A stretch of DNA of 64,000 bases from the NCBI GenBank assembly GCA_003342895.1, contig PTFA01000035.1, positions 5,572,153 to 5,636,152 of the forward strand, written 5' to 3'. The notes beneath the pieces were generated by a model. That model had not been told where the DNA came from and did no database searches. It saw only the letters and a program-made list of their open reading frames with translations. Origin of the DNA: Casuarius casuarius (Eukaryota; Chordata; Aves; Casuariiformes; Casuariidae). Shown here one piece after another: positions 13,281 to 64,000 of the stretch. Each line of letters starts with the position of its first letter. Positions within the stretch are counted from its first letter, which is position 1. The translations under genes and the position numbers were made by a program.

Positions 13281-13420
13281 GCCGCTGCACACTTCGCAGC
13301 GCAGCCCGTGACTCACTCTCGCAGCCGGCTCCTGTTGGCAGCCAGTGCTGTTCTCGGTGTGAATACTTGCTCTCTCTTGACCCCTCGACGTCGGCTGCTG
13401 GTGGAAACCACGTCCGTCAC
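13281..13420. promoter_or_regulatory. Small CpG-rich patch, possible regulatory element
   Basis: I count 12 CpG dinucleotides in 140 bases, including GCAGCGCAGCCCG and CCCCTCGACGTCGGC, far denser than the surrounding AT-rich DNA. The GACGTC core resembles a cAMP-response element. It lies 3.7 kb upstream of the first coding exon. It could be an alternative promoter, a 5' non-coding exon, an enhancer, or a GC-rich remnant of a repeat. No TATA box or initiator is obvious. Confidence 0.25.
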
Positions 13421-16400
13421 TGTAAAAGACACTAACCTGTTTCACTGTGGGAGGGAATATTAAGTACCTCCAAGCAAGAGCTGCTTCGCAGCATGCTCGG
13501 ACTAGCTAATGATTACTCTTCCCTTTCTTACTGAACATGCAGATGGGATTAAAAAGCTTTCTGATGTCTATTATGAAAGTCAGCAATTGTAGATGAGTAT
13601 CTAATAAGAATTTTATAACTCTATATTTTGTGTTTTCTATGTTATAAGATATGTAGCATTCATAATTCTTTGAATATCTTAAACTCATTGAAGCGCTGAA
13701 GTGGTTTCAACAATTGCAAATGTAGAAAAACATCCAAAAGATGATAAAAATAAAAAAGGAATTATGATGAGTTTAAATAGAAGTTATGAATGGAATAACC
13801 ACATAGAACCAATTAACTTTATTCTCCATGCTACTGTACCTGTTAAGCCAGTGCTTTGGAATGGCCATAGCACGTCTGTTTACTGTGGTGACTAAAGGGG
13901 GCAACTCAAAGCAGACTTGGTGTGCGTGCGTGTGTGTGCATACAAGTATGAAAAAGCTTTTGTTTTAGATCACTCAAGTGACTCTTCTGTAACTACTATT
14001 GTCAGTTACAACAAAATTGCAGCCAAGGTATTATGGGTAGAAGCAGTTGGATGAGCAAAAACAAATGATACCACATTTAAATAATACCGTACTAAAGCTA
14101 TAATGACTGGTAATGTGTAACTACTTGTTTTCTCAAGATTTTCCAAGCAGATGCCATGTTATACTAATAGTGTAGTCTGTGTTGCATGACAGAGATTAGG
14201 TTTTGTTTGTTTGTTTATTTACAACAGAATTTAAGATACCAGTCACTGTGGTAAACTCTCCACACCCATTGATGAGTGAAGAGAAGGATTTGTAAAGATC
14301 TGATAATTAAGATAAAGTATTTTCCTGCCTGACTTGTTCTTGTCACCAGCTCTATTTTTACCCCCCAAGCAAAAAGAAATTCTTCGTTTCGGTTCAGCCT
14401 GATGCAACTGAGAGGATTTATTGTAAATGAGAACCCAATGATAAGAAACTATTATTCACTAATGATGATAATACAGGAACTCCCTACTTTTTGCTTCTAC
14501 TGAGTAGAGTTAAAAAATGTTTTTCATTACATGTTTCTTCTGAAAACTAGAAGATTTTTGTTTTTTAAAGAAAATTCTGTTGCTGTCTTTTAACTAGTAC
14601 AAGCAAAATATTAATAAAAAGAGAGTCACATCTTTGGTGTGGTAACAGGATGGGTTGTTGTCAGCAGTCGTATTTGGGTCCTTACAACTTCTGCAAGGCT
14701 GAATGGAAAGGCTTTGAAGTGCTTGGGTCTCATTAGTCAGTGTATTTACATGGCAGTTAAAGATGAGACTTGAGGATGTTGTTTTACACCTAAGCCAGCT
14801 TCTAACTGGCAAGCTGATAGCAGCACAGCTGCGGTACCAAAGAGCAGCTCTGAGTATTTAGCAGGGCTCCACGCGGGGTTTGGGCTTGCTGTTCTGCTGG
14901 TGACTGAGAAGTGCTAGGAAGTTTCTCTAGCCACTTACTACAAAGCTCTTTCTCTACTGGAGATTTCAATTTCCTGAATTTTTTTGAATGTCAAATGAAC
15001 CCTTTTTTTAATATATTTTCAGTGAAGGGATGGAAACTGGTATTTAGGAATGAGTCAGAAATGGACCGTGGATATTTTAAAATGCTGATTTATATGCTAC
15101 TATTCGTTAAAAAAGATCAGTAAAATAGTTACCACTCAACAGACTTTATTAATGTGTACAAAATATTAGTTTGCTTAACTGTAAGTAAAAAGCTAGTAGT
15201 TGGCTTTGTGCTGCAGGCATACATTATCATTCATTGTAGGCATGTTCAGCTTTGCCCTATGCTTATTGATTTATTTATTTCAGTGCAAGCTCTCAGTATC
15301 AAGCAGAAGATTACAAAAGAGACTTCCAAGGGACCACTTTTGTATCCCTGTTGACAGTAAAGATGATGATTCATAAGACAGTGGATCATTTGATTTAAAG
15401 GCCTTCCAGTTTTTAATTTAGAGTTTTAAATTGAGTTGAATTTATGTGAAACTGGAATATCAACTAATTTAACTTTTTGTAAATGAAGCATTAACCGCTG
15501 CATATCACAGTGTTTGGATATAATAGCTGGTGTTATGAGTTTTCCTAAACCAAGCTGTTCTAGAAATAAAAAGGATAAGAAGCTGGAGAGGGGGAGGAAT
15601 GACTCACCTTTGTGAAAAATGTAGTCGGTGTCCTGGACTCTTGTGGTGGGTTCAACTACAGTGCGCTATGGAAAGATTTCAGAGCTGCTTGTTTAGGGAG
15701 GGAAAAAAAAAAGCCCAAACCTAGTAATAAGTTGCTTTGAAAACCTTTATTCATAGATGTGTTGCGTATATATTTAACCCCATTGCACAGCATAATTATC
15801 TATAATTCTACTGCATGACCAAGTTAAGGAATCCTGAGTTATATCTGGGTATACCTGTGATGATTATCACTTCTAGAAAGGATTTCCTTTTGATGACTTT
15901 TGTGTTGTGTCTTAATAACACAGGGAGAAAAGATGCTACATCAAACATTGACTTGTTAGCAATGTAGTCTTCAGGAGTGACTGAATTTCAGAAAGTTTTT
16001 GTGCTCTTTTTTTTTTTTTCTTTTTCATTTTCTGATGAGTAGCTGCATCAAAGAACATGTGTGAATCTGCTTTTGGAGGCTACAAAGAACAACAGCTCAG
16101 TGAATTGGTTAAATTCTGCTTTTTCAGCTGATGTTGTAATCGGGGAAATACCTTCTGTTAGAGCAGACCAGGGCTGGTGGCAGAGCGGGGAGGGGAAACG
16201 AGAAGGGAAGGACTGATAAAGGTAAAAGCAGGGGGGAAGTTGTACTAGTTGTGGTGTCGCACAGTTTCATTTATCTTTGGTTTATCCTCCCTTATCTCGT
16301 ATTGTCCGCCAAGAACTGGAAAGGTGTAGAGGTAAGTTGCTCTGTCTTTATTGGAGAAGTGGTTTACAGTAGTCTCTTACAACACTTCTCATTGCTTTGT

Positions 16401-17065
16401 CAGCTGAAAAGCACTGGATGGATGAAGAGGAGGTTAATACTTCAGTGAACAGTGGTTGGATGGAAAACACGTCCATAGAGAGTGGGAATAGAAGACTTAA
16501 AAGGTCAGAAAAGCTAGTAGTAGTATTAAGAGTAGTTAAAAGATGATTTGAAATGTAAAGGATGAGTAATCAAGAGGCCAAAGAAAAGTGAATTGAAGCA
16601 GATTGCACAGTGGGTTTCCTCCCACCCCGCAGTGGAAGTAGTTTTCACAATGAGTTGAATTCATAGCAGATGATCTGTCTTTTCACAAACCGCTTTGATT
16701 GTTTTATGTTCCAGTTCATCTGGAAGTTTTAATGGTTCCTATAGAAGTTTCTGACTATTATTTAAAACAGAAATGGTTAGGCTGATGTATTGGGTTGGCT
16801 AGGCTTTCTTTTCTTATAACTTGTTCTTAATCATATAAACACTTGAACAGAAGTACTTCACCCAGGCAAGTACTCTTACTATACTAAATAGAATTAATGA
16901 CTGAAACTTTGCATATCTGTTTGCAGTACTGGCATTTGAGACCCCAGACATGCAAGCTGAGCTGCACAAGCAGGCTTGCGTAAACTTTCCAAAGACTTTA
17001 AAATGTGTGTCTAATTATAGAAGGTTAAGTATACTGAATTTTGATTTCTATTTTTTCCCCCTAAG
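13421..17065. other. Non-coding stretch immediately upstream of PIK3CB coding exon 1
   Basis: Contains a GT/GC-rich dinucleotide tract at 13921-13939 and otherwise no recognisable feature. It ends with the pyrimidine tract and AG acceptor of exon 1, which shows that at least one further 5' non-coding exon must exist upstream. Confidence 0.6.
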
Positions 17066-17068
17066 GCC

Positions 17069-17080
17069 ATGTGGTTATGA
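17069..17080 (+). promoter_or_regulatory. PIK3CB: Three-codon upstream ORF in PIK3CB 5' UTR
   Basis: ATG TGG TTA TGA lies in frame with, and 30 bases before, the MPPAV start codon. A second in-frame TGA follows at 17087. A scanning ribosome would meet this ATG first, so it may lower initiation at the main start. The context at -3 is G (GCCATG), which is moderately favourable. Confidence 0.5.
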
Positions 17081-17098
17081 TATCATTGAGATTCCATA

Positions 17099-62835
<45,737 letters not shown>

Positions 62836-63026
62836 TGAGTACTATTTTGATTTCTTCCTTTTGTAGCTGACATCCTCTTTGATCATTTCCAGCATACCCA
62901 GTGGCCTGTCTGGTTTGGTTGCTTGCTTCTGCATGTGTCAAGCATGCTAACATGTATTTACAATAGATGCAGTTCCTTTTTAACATCTCCAGCAGGAAAT
63001 AGCAGATCCTCCTCTGCTTTTTTTTT

Positions 63027-63051
63027 NNNNNNNNNNNNNNNNNNNNNNNNN
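63027..63051. other. Assembly gap (25 Ns)
   Basis: The gap sits inside a T run (TTTTTTTTT before, TTTTTTT after), so it is probably a homopolymer the assembler could not size. Single Ns occur also at 42712 and 54487, the latter next to a C run. Confidence 0.98.
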
Positions 63052-63060
63052 TTTTTTTGA

Positions 63061-63124
63061 GTGTGTTTGTGTGTGTATATATATACACACACACACACGT
63101 GTATATATATACACACACGCGCGC
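63061..63124. repeat. Compound TG/TA/CA/CG microsatellite with two palindromes
   Basis: Alternating purine-pyrimidine sequence in which a 26-base perfect palindrome (63068-63093) and a 16-base one (63099-63114, GTGTATATATATACAC) are nearly a tandem duplication of each other, ending in CGCGCG. Confidence 0.9.
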
Positions 63125-64000
63125 CCCCCTTAAGCAGCACTGAGGACTGGGGAGGGACTCCACAGAATATCATTAAAGTAAGATGAAGCACTGGCCTTAA
63201 ACAACGGGTTCCCTGTTGTCCTTTCTGTCCATCAGTGCATGTTCAATATGCTAATCAATCATGGCCTTAATTGGATGCTTAGGAATATACAACCATGTGC
63301 TCATAATCCAGTGCTTCTGCATGTCCCTTTACCTCTTGGGTTAGATAGCTACAATGGAAGACAAAGCTATGTAACAAGGGAAAACTACCCTCTGTGATCC
63401 TACTTGTCAGTTTGGCTCCTTCCATTCTATATCATTCTTGCCAATTGATGAGAGTCATTCTGAATATTTTGCCTTCACTTTGCTATCAGTTTTCTCAGGA
63501 AGAATTTATTGACAAAGATGTGAGATTAAAAGTTTAGGTACAGCTTGGCAAATCTTATGGCTGTTTCTGGTAGAAGAAACTACAAATATATTTGTAGTGT
63601 GTGTCTAGGTAGACTGGAAGACAACCGCCAGAGACCCATTCCTTTCCTGGAGAGTAAACAAATCAACCTCTCGCTCCATTTAAACACATGAAGTAGAGGC
63701 TATTAAATGACTGTGCAAGAACTGTAGAACAGGGAACATTTTAAATGCCAGTGGGATTCTGCCTTCATTTGAAGAGTGCCTCAGAAGAGAAATTATTTGT
63801 CTTTGAAGTATAACTTGACTTGGTCTGAAGGGATCTTCAGTTTTCTGTGGAAGTGTACGGATTACACATTGGCAGAATGCGGTGATGCATTGAGAGACAT
63901 TGAGCAAGTTCTCAAGTGTCTGCATGGTTTCATGGTTCAATTTTGAGCATGTCAGTGAGAAAGAATAGGTTGGATTAGCAAAGACTATTAAAGAGTTCTT

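Overview
This is a window of vertebrate nuclear DNA, AT-rich, with small exons in long introns and no bacterial-style gene packing. It is most likely from a bird. Its recognisable interspersed repeats are CR1 LINE fragments, including one with the typical 3' end (two copies of an ATTCTGTG-like octamer). The encoded protein is very close to mammalian p110-beta but with scattered substitutions. A crocodilian or turtle cannot be excluded, because CR1 is common there too. A 25-base N gap and two single Ns show that this is draft assembly.

The window holds one gene I can identify with certainty: PIK3CB on the + strand, encoding the class IA phosphoinositide 3-kinase catalytic subunit p110-beta. 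Twenty coding exons lie between 17066 and 62834. Every junction is GT-AG, every phase joins correctly, and together they give 2930 nt of open frame (976 codons plus two bases). In order they encode the p85-binding (ABD) domain (exons 1-2), a linker and the Ras/Rho-binding domain (exons 3-5), the C2 domain (exons 6-9), the C2-helical linker that binds G-beta-gamma (exons 10-11), the helical domain (exons 11-14) and the kinase domain (exons 15-20). About 90 C-terminal residues, probably two exons, lie beyond base 64000.

Region by region: 1-17065 lies upstream of the first coding exon. It carries one well-formed candidate exon of unknown identity (187-306), CR1 fragments, simple repeats and a small CpG-rich patch (13281-13420). 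From 17066 to 28294 are exons 1-3 with long introns. From 28295 to 35484 are exons 4-9. From 35485 to 53481 are exons 10-17. From 53482 to 61028 is a 7.5-kb intron carrying a CR1 fragment. From 61029 to 62834 are exons 18-20 with the catalytic and activation loops. The rest is the start of the next intron, with the N gap and a palindromic TG/TA/CA microsatellite.

I found no exotic system, CRISPR array, operon or confident RNA gene. The points most worth a second look are the unassigned exon-like segment at 187-306, the CpG-rich patch 3.7 kb upstream of the first coding exon, the non-mammalian start of the protein, lineage-specific length changes in the Ras-binding domain and G-beta-gamma linker, and several perfect palindromes. 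Comparisons with human p110-beta are made from memory of the family and should be confirmed by alignment.
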